Of a stretch of 64,000 nt of DNA, positions 10,577-21,835 are shown in pieces. Numbering within the stretch: the first letter of the stretch is position 1; the number at the start of each line of letters is the position of its first letter. Under the pieces are notes generated by a model, which saw only the letters and a list, made by a program, of their open reading frames with translations, was not told the origin of the DNA and made no database searches. This DNA is from Calcarisporiella thermophila CBS 279.70 (taxonomy: Eukaryota; Calcarisporiellomycota). A program made the translations under genes and the position numbers. The stretch is taken from positions 429,341 to 493,340 of the forward strand of contig NW_027192209.1 of the NCBI RefSeq assembly GCF_041956535.1, read 5' to 3'.

Positions 10577-11433
10577 TTACTTATTGGCAGGTTTCATGGT
10601 TTCCTTGCAGAGTTCAAATTCACCCACAACAGACTTGAACTGCTCAATGTTCTTACACATGGTAAAGTGGCGCGTCACATTTTGGTAGTCTTTGCGGAAT
10701 TCTTCCTCAAAGAGGAATTGGAAGCCAAACTTCAGTGAGGTGAAAACGGCGATATCCGCGAGGGTGATGGACTCACCAACCATATAGGTATGGCTGGCCA
10801 GGTGCTTGTCCAGACTGGCAAGTGCACGTTTGAGCGCGGTAATCGCCTTTTGATGCACAAACTCGTTGTATTGCATGTAGCCCATAAGAGGGCCACTCCA
10901 TGCGGAAATGTGGGGGTTGAATTCATTTTCCGAATACAGAATCCACTGCCAGATCTGAGATGCCTCTTGTTTGTCTCGGCCAAGCAGGGGATTGTTATCT
11001 TTGGAGTTCGCAACTAGAAAAAGTACACACAGCCCGGATTAAATTCGCGTGCGTAAACAGTATTGCGAAAATAGATTTACCGTGGAACGCGATAGCGCTG
11101 CTTTCAAATAGCTTTAGCCCATCGGCGCCCTCAAAAGCCGGGACCTATAAGCAAGGTCAATTGTTTTCATTTCTCTCGTAATGTGCATTTCCAATGGTAA
11201 AATTCACCTTGCCAAGTGGGAACTTGGCGAGGAATTCCTTCGTATAATTGGTCTTGCCCATTTCGAAGTCGCCATCGATTTCTAACTCAGCACCACTATA
11301 CTTGGCAGTGATGAGAATTTTCGCCACGCGTGGGTTGTGGGGGTAGGTGTAGAGTTTCTGTTATTACAGCATTCAATGTCGTGTTAATTATGAATTACTG
11401 AATATAAATCATAATACTCACACCGAAGACCAT
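10577..11433 (-). CDS. eEF1B-gamma-like GST-domain protein lacking the EF1G C-terminal domain
   Basis: Four exons (11433..11422, 11357..11208, 11144..11081, 11013..10577) encode 220 residues. It begins Met-Val-Phe-Gly-Lys-Leu-Tyr-Thr-Tyr-Pro and carries eEF1B-gamma landmarks: a Phe-Pro-Leu-Gly-Lys-Val-Pro-Ala-Phe-Glu loop, Leu-Phe-Glu-Ser-Ser-Ala-Ile-Ala, and the GST-C segment with Ser-Leu-Asp-Lys-His-Leu and Ile-Thr-Leu-Ala-Asp-Ile. Full eEF1B-gamma is about 400 residues, with a Lys/Pro linker and a 160-residue C-terminal domain. Here a stop follows Met-Lys-Pro-Ala-Asn-Lys, at the point where the linker normally starts. The stop overlaps a possible GTAAAC donor, but I find no EF1G C-terminal sequence down to 10085. 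It may be a stand-alone GST-like paralogue or a truncated gene. Confidence 0.8.
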
Positions 11434-12220
11434 TGTTCTCAAAAATTTTTAGAAAAAACCTGGGAATTAATTCTCGCCACATTTTCTCACCTTTTTACGC
11501 GCTCGATGGGGCGCATTTTTTCCGCAGCTAAGCTGAAGGGCTGAGGTTAAGTTCATTACTTGTTATGTATATATCAAGCGTGAGGTTGGGAGGACCAGAG
11601 GCAACAAAGAATTCAATTGGGATAGAGCAAAAGGAGGCAAAATGTGGCAGCGGTCGCGTTCCGAAGCTTCAAATTCAAGGATCAACAATAGAAAGAGTAG
11701 AAAGATCGCGCCTGATCCAGGAGGAAGACTAGCCCTTGCAAAGATTCTTAGTCCTTTCTATACTTTCTATTGTTTGAACTCTTTTTCCTAATCTTTGACT
11801 TAGTCTTCTGCTGCCTGGCATCAAACTACACCGAATCCAATGGTATATCTTGGATTGGTAACTTGGTATGCCGTCTACCCTAAGCCTCCTTTTTACGCTA
11901 GTATTTTCCCATCATGATTCCATACTCACGGAGGTTTAAGAGCAGAGTAATAATAGGCATAACTTGGACCAAAACCCTCAACCCAAACTGAGAAATTAGC
12001 GAGAAATTAAAATGGGCATCTCATATTTTCGGATGGATCGGACACGTATTCCTATTCAGTTGCAATTCGAATCAAATTCAGGTGGAGTTCAAAAGTGAAC
12101 GCGTTCCTTAGCAATCATCTCTTCTCCCCTAGCTATCGGTTGAGGTTTAGATTGATAAATCGGCTCGCACTCCTACTGAATCTTTTCCTCACCTAATATT
12201 CACTTCTTCAGAACCTCACC
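11434..12220. other. intergenic, divergent promoters, no gene seen
   Basis: About 790 bp between divergent starts of the GST-like and CBS/PB1 genes. I see no ORF, RNA gene or repeat. Confidence 0.5.
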
Positions 12221-14333
12221 ATGGCTACCATGTACAGATCTTCCCGCCGCCCTCCTAGCTTTCATGGTGATAGCTCTGAAGCTACCTCACCCAATGTTAA
12301 TGATGCTAGGAAGCGGCAGTCCAAAAAAGATGAGGTAATCATTGATATATTCATGCTAATGCCATCGAATATTCATTAAGTGTTCAATCACTTTAATTGC
12401 AGGCTATTCGAAAGAAAATCGAGCAGGAACTTTCTAAAAAGCGCAACAGCCCTCGCCAAACCCGCCTTACTTCCAAGAAGCAGATCCAAGGTACTGTGAG
12501 CGCCCTGCGGCCATCGTTTGCTTTGACTGTGCGTGAGAATTGCTTGGTTGTGGAAGCGAGTCAATTGATGGCTGCAAAACGGAGCGATTGTGTGTTGGTG
12601 GTGGATGATGAAGATCGTCTCTGCGGAATTTTCACAGCTAAGGATATTGCATTTCGATTGGTCGCAGAGGACTACGATGCCAGGTACTGCGAAAATGTTT
12701 GCTCAATTCTTCTTTTTTTTTAGATATTGATCTCCTATGTATCATAGAGCTACTCCTGTCTCTGTAATCATGACAAGAAATCCAACTTGCGTAACCAGCG
12801 ATACTCCAGCTCCAGATGCTTTAGAGACCATGGTGCAACGTGGGTTCCGACACCTTCCCGTTTTGAACGAGGATGGTGATGTGGTTGGGCTCTTGGATAT
12901 TACTAAATGCTTGTTACAAGCTCTGGAAAGAATGGATCGTGCATTTGGGACGTCTAGGAAACTTTATGAAGCTCTTGAGGGTGTTCAATCGGAATGGAGT
13001 GGCGCTGATCGCAGGTAATTCTGAAATAATTTTGGGTGCTAACTAGCTCAATGCTGAAACGAATGCGTGTATCTACTATAGCTTCTTTTCGGTGATGAAG
13101 CAGATACGCGAGAAGATGTCCTGCCCGGATCTGAACTCAGTTCTTGATGGAGCTCAACACGCGGAAGTTGGTGTGCGCACCAATGTGCATGAGGCAGCAA
13201 AGTTGATGAAGTCAGTTCGCAAAACTTCTGTTCTTGTGATGGAGAATGGCAACATTGCCGGCATCTTTACGTCGAAGGATATTGTATTGCGAGTCATTGC
13301 GGCGGGTTTGGCCCCTTCGTCATGTAGCGTTGTGCGCGTGATGACACCGCATCCTGACACGGCTACGCCGACCACCACAATTTTAGATGCCCTGAAAAAA
13401 ATGCACGAAGGACACTATCTCAATTTGCCTGTCATCGACGACATTAGCCGCGATGTGCTTGGGGTGGTGAATGTGCTCCAGCTGACTTATGCGATGTTGG
13501 AGGAAATCAGTAGTATTGAAGGACAAGGTGAGAAGGGAAGAGGGATGGTGAACCGATTTTGGCAGTCATTTGCTACGCACGATGATGCGGAATCCGCCAG
13601 TGTCACTTCGGACACCGTTGCCTCCACACCAAGTGGGGCTGGGCATGTATACCCCCCTACACCCTCAAGTATATCGCGCGCTTCGCGGCCCAATACCTAT
13701 CCTTCTCGTGACTCGCCAACCCCATCTCAAAATTACCTTCATGAGGAGCAGGCTGCGGCCGAAGGAGAATACACATTCAAATTCCGGTCTCCAACTGGCA
13801 AAATGCACCGCTTTGTTGCCGAGACGAATTCTCTGTCCCACATCCGTGATGCCATTAAGTCTAAATTACTGAACGAGCGCATCAGTTTGGAGGACCTGGC
13901 TGCATCTCTTCACGCTGACACCTCGGATGCAGCCTTAGACGACAGCTGGATCGCACTGAGCTACGTGGACGACGACAATGACCACGTGCTGATATCAAGC
14001 GACGCCGACCTGATGGACTCTGTACAGGTGGCGCGGAGACAGGGGGCGGGAAGAGTGATGCTCTATTTGCACGATCACCTGACTCAGCAGCCAATTACCG
14101 AGCCTGTTTTAGGGGCTACTGGCGGAGAGCTGGACCACAACCCGACGGCATCGCGAGAAGACGAGAAGAGGGAAGTTGAGAAAAAAGCGAAGCGATTGAC
14201 AGGAAAGAGAGAGGAGAAGCCTGCGCCGTTCGGAGGAATTCCCAACGAACTCCTTTTGCCGGGTGCGATTGTTGCGTTGGCCGCCACCATTCTTTGCGTA
14301 TTTGTCGTTGGTCGGTTAACACGCTCGAAGTGA
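12221..14333 (+). CDS. CBS- and PB1-domain membrane-anchored protein
   Basis: Four exons (12221..12334, 12403..12683, 12748..13014, 13082..14333) encode 637 residues. Four CBS motifs lie in two pairs; each pair shows the Leu-x-Gly-Ile-Phe-Thr-x-Lys-Asp-Ile type ending, at about residues 95-200 and 275-400. A PB1-like domain follows, starting Tyr-Thr-Phe-Lys-Phe-Arg-Ser-Pro-Thr-Gly-Lys, and containing the acidic Asp-Asp-Asp-Asn-Asp-His-Val-Leu-Ile-Ser-Ser-Asp-Ala-Asp-Leu OPCA-type motif. A single transmembrane helix near the C-terminus ends in a basic tail. The architecture matches the fungal 'CBS and PB1 domain-containing' proteins known from fission yeast. CBS pairs usually bind adenine nucleotides; PB1 domains dimerise. 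The exact role is unknown. Confidence 0.9.
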
Positions 14334-14936
14334 TTTTGCATAAGTTGCAATGGTGTAGGAGGGTAGTCTTTGCTAAAGATCGTATAATGTTTCCCTTCTT
14401 TTTTTGTACCCATTTTGCTCATTTTCCTATCCTTATTTTATTCTATTTTTTTTCTTCTTTTTCTTCCTAATGATTTTTACTTCATTTATAATTTTACCAC
14501 TGTATTAGTCTGAGGCTTATGTTATTTCACTTATCTAGGCTTTTATTTTTATTCCTTTCTACCTTCTCTTGTCTTTATCTAAAGCTGATATTAAATCGAC
14601 TGCTTTCTCTAAAAACCGCCGCATTTGTCCCTTAACAATGGAGATGCTCAACTAGAAACAAAATTTATACCTCGCAGATCAGTGTTTGGACTCGATATTT
14701 CTCATAGACCGTGATCTCTCTAAGAATACCTCCACTTGTCTATGATTCCTCACCTACATTCACCTACACGCGCTCTGTAGCAATGTAAAAGTCATGCTTT
14801 CAAGATTTTTCTTTGTAAATCCTTGGCCAAAGAGAAGTGTGGCGTAGTTGCTGGATCATCTAAATTCTATGGTTAACAGAAACTTTCTCCAAAGATCTTT
14901 TTTTCCTTTTCTTATCTCCTATAATCTAAAGATCCT
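14334..14936. other. intergenic, no gene seen
   Basis: T-rich 3' flank of the CBS/PB1 gene and 5' flank of the WBP2-like gene. Nothing else recognised. Confidence 0.5.
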
Positions 14937-15904
14937 ATGGCGCTGAACTGGGCGATGCTTCGCGAAGACCGCACGCCGGTTCTTCTTCCACAAGAGAAAA
15001 TGTTTATTCATCAGGGAGGAGTGCGATTGACATTAGATTGCACAGGAAGGTAATTCATGAAGGTGGCAAAATGGCTAGAATATAGATTAATCAATTAATT
15101 TTTGAATTTTGCAGAGGTTATCCCGGCAATTCGTAAGTTTCTCTCACATTTACTCAATAGATCAAAAGCTTAAATCGCTTATCGATGCAATTCATATAGA
15201 GGCGGTGTTTATTGCTCTTCAAATGGAACCGTTTTTCTTTCCAACAGACGGGTAGGAGTATCTTCTATTATATCGACTAGTTCCCCTGTTACAATTCATT
15301 TGTTCCATCCGTGCAGATAGTCTACATATGTGCTAATCCACAACCTCACTTCCAATCACTTTCCGTACCTCTCCGACACTTATCACAAGCTAAATTGAAC
15401 CAACCTTGGCTTGGACCTAACAATGTAACTGCTGTAGTTCAACCCGTAGGTGCCCTCTTATTTCAACATGATCCCCATTGCACCAACGTCTTTTTACCGA
15501 AACATTTGTTTTTAGGTTAGAGAAGGGGGATTGGAGCTTCCCGGCGTGCTTAAGCTCGTATTCAACGAGAGTGGTGCATTCGATTTCTACTGCGTATTTC
15601 GTGAGCTGTTAGAACGCCTAGCAGGTAAATGCCCGCTCATTTTACCCTTTTTTTTTTGTATTCATCTCTTTTCTTGTTGCCAGAAAATGAAAGCGAAGCT
15701 CCTCCGGACCACTTCGAACCTCTTCCTGTCTATACCGCATCTATGGGCAGTAGCTCAACAAACATTTCACATACCCCTCCGGTTTCTTCCAGTTCACATT
15801 TTCCAGAACCAAGTGCACCGCTGGCAGAAAGTCCCGAGCCAGTGCCGATGATTAGGGAAGACGAGCTTCCGCCCAGCTATGATGAGATCGTAAAGCACAG
15901 ATGA
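14937..15904 (+). CDS. WBP2: WW-domain-binding protein 2 (WBP2)-like GRAM-domain protein
   Basis: Six exons encode 213 residues: 14937..15049, 15115..15132 (18 nt), 15200..15251, 15317..15445, 15516..15624 and 15684..15904. The N-terminus starts Met-Ala-Leu-Asn-Trp-Ala-Met-Leu and continues with the GRAM/PH-like fold: Gly-Gly-Val-Tyr-Cys-Ser-Ser-Asn-Gly-Thr-Val-Phe-Leu-Ser-Asn-Arg-Arg, then Phe-Gln-Ser-Leu-Ser-Val-Pro-Leu. The Pro/Ser-rich tail ends in Leu-Pro-Pro-Ser-Tyr-Asp-Glu-Ile, a PPxY motif able to bind WW domains such as those of Rsp5/Nedd4 ubiquitin ligases. In animals WBP2 is a coactivator and WW-protein adaptor; the fungal role is not well known. Confidence 0.85.
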
Positions 15905-16141
15905 GATTGCAAAGCACAGATACTGCTCTTGATCACTCCATAATTGTGTGTACGATCCACTTTTGCATAATTATTATCCCCTTCTCTTTATAAGTAATAA
16001 TAGTAATAAGCTTAGAAGACCGTCAAATCTCTATGAAGCTGAAGCAATGGAAATAGAGTGTATATTCAAAGCCTGGCAGAAAATGAGCCCAATATTTAAA
16101 TTTAAAATAGCAAAGAAGAAAAAAAAAAAACAGAAACTCCG

Positions 16142-17723
16142 TCACATCATGCTATCATCATCGTGCCCGTGCTCGAAAAGATAGTTCGCTGCCATCTCCT
16201 CGTCCTTGTCGCACGCAATATATGCTTCTATAGCAATGGCGCGATCAAAACCCAATGCTTGTAGCTGGGGTGGTTAGGCAGAAATTATTAGTCAATGTGC
16301 AAATGATGGTTGGCCGAACAAGGATGTTATTTACTCTATTGATGGCTTCATTTTCCTCCATCGTAATATGAATGACGTCTTCATCGCCCTCCTCACCCTC
16401 GTAATCGTCTCCTTCGCCATGCTCCCCACCCTCTCCGCCTTCACCCAACAACCGCAAAAATGCCTCCTGGTTACTATCAATCAGCTCCACCAAGCGTGGG
16501 TTTGACTGCGCTAGCTGGCTAAGAATCACAGGGAGCAGCTCTGGGTTTTGCTGAACAAGCTGGCGCAATTGCTGGAATTGCGGCTGATGACGTAAGAAGG
16601 AGAGATCAGCATCGCTATCTCCGCCACCTGTGCGCTGTTGTTGTGGTTGTTGCTGCGCAGCATTGGCAGCAGCCTCAAAAAGATTTTGAGCGGCCTCCCC
16701 TTGCTGAGGCTGAGAGTGTTCTGTGGCGCCTGACTGAGGGTTGTGAGTGGCCTCTTCTCCTTCTAAATCTGCCGGAATTCCCTGTGAAAAATGGGAACCG
16801 CAATCAAATTAGACTCTGAATCTATCGGATAGGTTGATGCAGTGAAAATTTTCAATGATATAATTACATTCATTAAGTATTCCACGGCGCGGTCAGGGTT
16901 ATTGAAACTAGCTCGCATCGCCCGAATTACCTGCTCCCGCGGAAAGCCCATCTCGACCATATTATTAATGGCAGATTCGTACTGTGTCCCTGTTACTAAG
17001 ACATTCAGATATTAAAGTCAGGATGGAGTCGTCGATAATATCACCTAAACATCAATATTTTTTGGAATATAAATACCAAGAGCTTCGGAGGTATTCCAGG
17101 AGGAAATTCCGGTATTTTGACTTGGTGCGGCTGCGGGTTGCGGCGGGGCTGCTGCTTGTTCTCTCGTTGGTTTGTTGTCAGCAGCAACTGATGCCGGGGC
17201 AGGAGCAGGGGCAGGAGCAGGGGCAGGAGCAGGAGCAGGGGCAGGAGCTGATGCAGAGGAAGTGGATGTAGCATTGCTGGTGGCAGGTTTCGCTGCACTG
17301 GTTGTTTTTGGCTAAAATCGTGTTTGTTTATTAATATTCCGTTCAGAATCTCCCTTTGTTTTTTTTTGCGTACCTTGGAAACCATAAGCACCATAAAGTC
17401 CTTTTCAGACATATTCAACTGTCCAAAGACTTGATCATCGCTCAAGATCTTTCCTATTATACCAAAAATAAATTTTAGGGAATGATTACCAAGACACACG
17501 AAAAATAATGCAGATAGTACCTGAAAAAATTAGCTTCTGAGAGGCCGGCTCGAAACCTTGAGATGTCTGGATCTTGGCTTTCAAAACCGAAACCTATTAG
17601 ACGCGCAAAAGTTGCAGGTTAGAGCAGTCCAATGCAGAGGCTATTTATTCATCGTACCGTATCCTCAGGTTCGGCATCGATTTGGAAAATTTTCTGCTGG
17701 AGCGTTTTTATCGAAATCTTCAT
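16142..17723 (-). CDS. RAD23: ubiquitin receptor / nucleotide-excision repair protein Rad23
   Basis: Seven exons (17723..17658, 17593..17521, 17453..17374, 17311..17077, 16989..16868, 16781..16335, 16264..16142) encode 381 residues. Domains in order: N-terminal ubiquitin-like domain (Met-Lys-Ile-Ser-Ile-Lys-Thr-Leu start, with Lys-Leu-Ile-Phe-Ser-Gly-Lys-Ile-Leu), an Ala-Pro repeat linker, UBA1 (Met-Gly-Phe-Pro-Arg-Glu-Gln-Val, Ala-Val-Glu-Tyr-Leu), an XPC-binding STI1-like domain (Leu-Arg-Gln-Leu-Val-Gln-Gln-Asn-Pro), and a C-terminal UBA2 ending Asn-Tyr-Leu-Phe-Glu-His-Gly. Rad23 carries ubiquitinated proteins to the proteasome and stabilises Rad4/XPC in DNA repair. Start is the first ATG before the ubiquitin-like fold. 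Confidence 0.95.
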
Positions 17724-18182
17724 CTTTACAGTTGGTATGGATTATGAAAACGAAACTGCTGGACTGGTATATTAGGCTCGAGAATATTCAAACATTTTGT
17801 GACGTTGCTTGCCAATCTTTAGTTTGCCCAAATGAGCTCAGAGTTTAATTTGCTTATATTTTCACAATTGGATTATTCCGATTATTCATGTGTGTTCAAT
17901 ACAGACGCGCCGTGTTGAGTGATGTTCTTTGGCAAGAGAGCTGTTGAGAATACACCACACATATGATGCATGTTTTGTCCAGTGCTTTTTGAATATTTCC
18001 TGAGGGAACCTAGTATTTTGCTTGCTTTTTCTGAGGAGAGTCTACGCGGCGACCTAGTATTTTTTGTAGCTCGACCAATTTAGATTCGGGGCGTGAAGTA
18101 TATGCTTATACAAATATTCACAAGATGCTACAGCTACTAAATAGTTTGGTATCCATCTGAACTCGACCACTATTATGCATTC
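17724..18182. other. intergenic, no gene seen
   Basis: Promoter region of RAD23 and 3' flank of the cobyric acid synthase gene. No ORF or repeat recognised. Confidence 0.5.
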
Positions 18183-19826
18183 TCATTCCTCCAACGTACC
18201 TAATGCATCTCCCCATCCTGATGTCTCCACTAGGTCGGCAAGTTTATCAATTTCTTTTTCGACCCGTTCATTCCAATCCTTCATCGCTCCTTGCCACCCA
18301 ATTTGCTCAAGAAAATTCTGGCAATATGTTCTGTTTTCAAACAGCCCATGTAGATATACCCTATATGCAGTAAAGCATTTAGCATGGTTGTCAACTGGTG
18401 AATTGATTTTTTTTTTAAAAAAAAATTACCCGTAAATATTACCATTGCACCATCCTAGGCCATCTGGTAGATGTTCATTGGCCCCTTTGCCAGCGATGGT
18501 TTTGCCACGATGAATCTCGTAGCCACGGATTTTTACGCTTGAGCCATCCCGGTCTCTCCATTCTGTTTCCCGCTGACGCGTTGTTTTTTGAGGTTCTATC
18601 CAAGTTTCAAGGTCCAGCAATCCCAGCCCTCGTACATCAGCTTCGCCTTCTATATGATTCTCGTCATGGATATAGTTTCCCAAGATTTGCATCCCTCCGC
18701 ACACCCCCATCACCAGCTTCCCATGGCTAGCGAATTCCAGTATCTCCTTCTCGAGACCAGTCGTACGCAGAAACGCCAAGCTTTTATAGGAGTTCTTGCT
18801 CCCGGGAAGCAATATTGCATCATATCCATCTAACCCCGTCCATCTGCGAATTGGGATAACGTTCACGTTAGGGGCGTAGATTAGCGGGTCAAACTCATCC
18901 AAGTTGCTCGCAAACGGATACATTATAAGGGCAATGTTAATTTGCCCTAATACCGGTACATCCTTGTGATGGAACATATCTTCCTCGGGTAAAAGATGTT
19001 GGACCATTGGAATCACGCCGACCACAGGGACGCCAGTCTTTTGCTCCAGCCAATCGGTCGCTTCACCCAGCATATGAACATCGCCGATAAACTTGTTCAG
19101 AATAAAACCTTTGATCAGCGCACGGTCGTCAGAGTCGAGCGTTAGATAAGTGCCATAGAGATGGGCAAAGGCGCCGCCGCGATCTATATCCGCAACCAGG
19201 TATACGTGGGCCTTGGCGGCGTGGGCAACACGAAAATTGACGATATCAGCGTGACGAAGATTGGGCTCTGCGGGGCTTCCTGCTCCTTCAATGATGACCT
19301 ATATTTCATTAGATAAAATTGGTAACTGAGTCGAAATTCTATTAATCCATTCCGAGCTACTAGATCATATTCCTCCATGAGCGCACATAGCGATTGTTGA
19401 ACACGTGGCCACAATGCATTGGACCGCTGCGTCCAGTGTGTGCGCATAGCCTCTTCATCTACCCTTCCAAGCACAATCACTTCACATTTGCCCTCGTGGC
19501 TTGGCTTTAGCAATACGGGATTCATTTTCTCAGTCGGGAGAATGCGCGAGGCCTTTGCTTGAAAAAACTGGGCTCTTCCTAGTTCCAGGTAATATGGATT
19601 AAAGAAGAACGTTCATCCACAAGATCTATTATAACTCCCTTTTACCCATTTCTTGACCATCATGAGTGACAGCCGCATTGTTGCTGATCTGTTGGCCCTT
19701 GAATGGAGCTACACGCAAGCCTTTTCGGGCATAGTAACGACATAAGGCGGTGGTAAGGAAAGACTTGCCGGCATCTGAAGTGCATCCCATGATCATGATT
19801 GGGCGCCGATGGCGTGAGCATGTCAT
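18183..19826 (-). CDS. cobQ: cobyric acid synthase (CobQ/CbiP), intron-containing
   Basis: Four exons (19826..19646, 19578..19361, 19298..18430, 18360..18183) join in frame to 481 residues, the length of bacterial CobQ. Introns are 67, 62 and 69 bp, GT-AG. The N-terminal dethiobiotin-synthetase-like ATPase half has the Gly-Cys-Thr-Ser-Asp-Ala-Gly-Lys-Ser loop, Ala-Pro-Phe-Lys, Met-Asn-Pro-Val-Leu-Leu-Lys-Pro, [10 protein letters not shown], and Asp-Ile-Asp-Arg-Gly-Gly. The C-terminal class I glutamine amidotransferase half has Leu-Pro-Gly-Ser-Lys-Asn, the nucleophile in Gly-Val-Cys-Gly-Gly-Met-Gln, and the catalytic His in Gly-Tyr-Glu-Ile-His. In bacteria the enzyme amidates four side chains of adenosylcobyrinic acid a,c-diamide. 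No key residue is missing, though a usually Pro-Gln-Asn motif is Gly-Gln-Gln. A bacterial origin with later intron gain is inferred. Confidence 0.93.
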
Positions 19827-20266
19827 TCTGGAAGTGCGCAATTAATTTGTCGAAAAACAGCAGGAATGGAACATTTATGCTCTACAGAATTTCGGTGTCC
19901 ACCTGTAATTTAGCGTTTCCAAACTGGGGAATTGGGATAGCTGAAAAGGAAATGAGCCTCAGTAGGGTTGAAAGTTGAGAAAAGGCCATAATCACCATAG
20001 GGAGTATAATGAATACAGCATGAGTCCCCCCGGACGAACGTCATCCTTGTTTCCTAGGAATAGAGTGTTATTTCAAGGGGAATTCGAACCGAGAGCGGGT
20101 ATGCTCTATAGGCCCACGTGGCTTGTTTCGTTTTTCCCTAATATCATCTTGCTATATAAAGGACCGGCGCCTACCGCCAAGAACCCTTGGAAAGACTTTG
20201 CCTTCATTAAAATATTGACCTATTCCTTCTTTCTTAATCCTAAATCCTTACTTTTTTTTACCAACT
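19827..20266. other. intergenic, divergent promoters of cobQ and SAF1-like gene
   Basis: 440 bp between divergent starts. A TATATAAAG-like sequence near 20152..20160 lies about 110 bp upstream of the F-box gene. No gene seen. Confidence 0.4.
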
Positions 20267-21654
20267 ATGGCAAGAAGAGTACAAATTACGGATCTCCCCG
20301 AGGAAATCTTGGTTGACAATATATTTGCGTATCTTTCCAACTCATCTCTTGCCGCTGCTGCTCAATCTTGCAAATTTTTCGCTCGGCTGATAGAGGACGA
20401 ATCCATATGGAAACACAAGTGCTTGTAAGTTGACTCTCTCCTTCACTGACGTCTAGCCCATAGCCTGATCCACTCACCATTTTGTTGGACATGCTCCCTA
20501 CTAGGAACGAATTCAATTTCCCAGACCTGGTTACTTTCCGTCAACTTGGCTGGCGCACACTCTATCGCCGCCTTCGCCATCCGCGTGTCTACACATGGGG
20601 CTCAAACGACAAGGAGCGTCTCGGATATAAAACACCACCCGTGCATACACGTAGATATCCTCATTATATGCATTCTTCGACTCCGCAATACACTCCACGC
20701 GAGGTTGAATCACTTCGGGACAAAGGCGTGGTGGGATTGGTGGCGGGCGGCTGGGGATTTCACGTCGTAGACTACAAAGGTAGGGTGTGGGCGTGGGGAG
20801 TGCTGAGAGAGAACGGACCGGTCCTTGAAGAGCCCACTCAATTGGATTTGCCAGAGTCGATTCGAGTCATTTCGAGTGGAAGAGGGCATGTGGTTGCCTT
20901 GTCGAAGAACGAGCAAATATGGCAATGGGAGGACTATGGGGAGTATCATAGGATCGAGCTCCGAGGTAATCGGAGCCGAATCAAGCAGATTAACGCGGGA
21001 TGGACCCATTCACTGGCCTTGACGGAGGACGGAAAGATGTGGATCTGGGATAAGGAGGATCACACGGCCACCACCTGGGTTAGCCTCAGCGATGTGGACC
21101 CCGGCGTTGAAGACGGTAATGATACGTTCGTGCAGGTTGCAGGGGGGGAGTCCTTTTCGATAGCATTGACGGCCCAGGGCCGCATCTTCAAATTCGAGTA
21201 TCGAAGGCAGATGGAGCAAAGTGGGGAAATCGTGATGACACCGCCTCAAGAGCGATATTCGCAGCTCCTAAATTTCATCCCCCCTGCCAACGAGAAAATC
21301 ACCCACATCTCTGCAGCATTTCGTGCGTTTAGTGCCTATACCCCCGAAGGCACTGTCCTGATCGGCAACGACGAGTCCACGGCAGCCTCTGCCCCCAGCC
21401 TTATCCCAGAGCTTCAGCGTAGAGGCGTGTGCCAGATAACCCTGGGAGACTGGCATAAGGGATGCCTGACGGAGCGCGGAGAAATCCTCACCTGGGGGAC
21501 CAATGACCAGGGCGCTCTCGGTTTAGGCCGGGAGGTGAGAGACGAAGTGGTGGCCCCGACCTTGGTGAAGGATCTGGGGTTGGAGAGGGGATATCTTCCA
21601 TTCCAGATTGCGTTTGCGGGGTGGCATTCTGGGGCGCTGGTCGTCCCCCTGTAG
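20267..21654 (+). CDS. SAF1: F-box protein with RCC1-type repeats (SAF1-like)
   Basis: Two exons (20267..20424, 20505..21654; 80-bp intron) encode 435 residues. The N-terminus is an F-box: Ile-Thr-Asp-Leu-Pro-Glu-Glu-Ile-Leu, then Cys-Lys-Phe-Phe-Ala-Arg-Leu-Ile and Trp-Lys-His-Lys-Cys. The rest is a degenerate RCC1 propeller with repeated Trp-Gly or Trp-x-Trp turns: Tyr-Thr-Trp-Gly-Ser-Asn, Val-Ala-Gly-Gly-Trp-Gly-Phe-His, Asn-Ala-Gly-Trp-Thr-His-Ser-Leu-Ala-Leu and Thr-Trp-Gly-Thr-Asn-Asp-Gln-Gly-Ala-Leu-Gly-Leu-Gly. This matches yeast Saf1, an SCF ubiquitin-ligase substrate adaptor. The target here is unknown. Confidence 0.9.
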
Positions 21655-21835
21655 AGGAGGGAGGCACCCCTTTACAATGATTCATGTTATATCCAAAACC
21701 ATGATGATATCAACCCCCCAACTCTCCCCTTTTTTGAATTTAATATTCAGCTTCTATTACTATTAATATGAGATGTAACATGTTTATAACAAATAAAGGA
21801 TAAATTAGAGAATTAATGTACAGCCATCAAACGAA

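Noticed and set aside
16012-16028. 17-nt sequence shared with 47758..47774 (ttagaagaccgtcaaat)
   Set aside because: A match of this length between two places in 64 kb is plausible by chance, and the flanks do not align.
18183-19826. CobQ gene as bacterial contamination
   Set aside because: It has three canonical introns that restore frame and sits between typical fungal genes on the same sequence.
20088-20104. B-box-like ggttcgaatt on the minus strand
   Set aside because: The flanking bases do not form a T-stem, so no tRNA.
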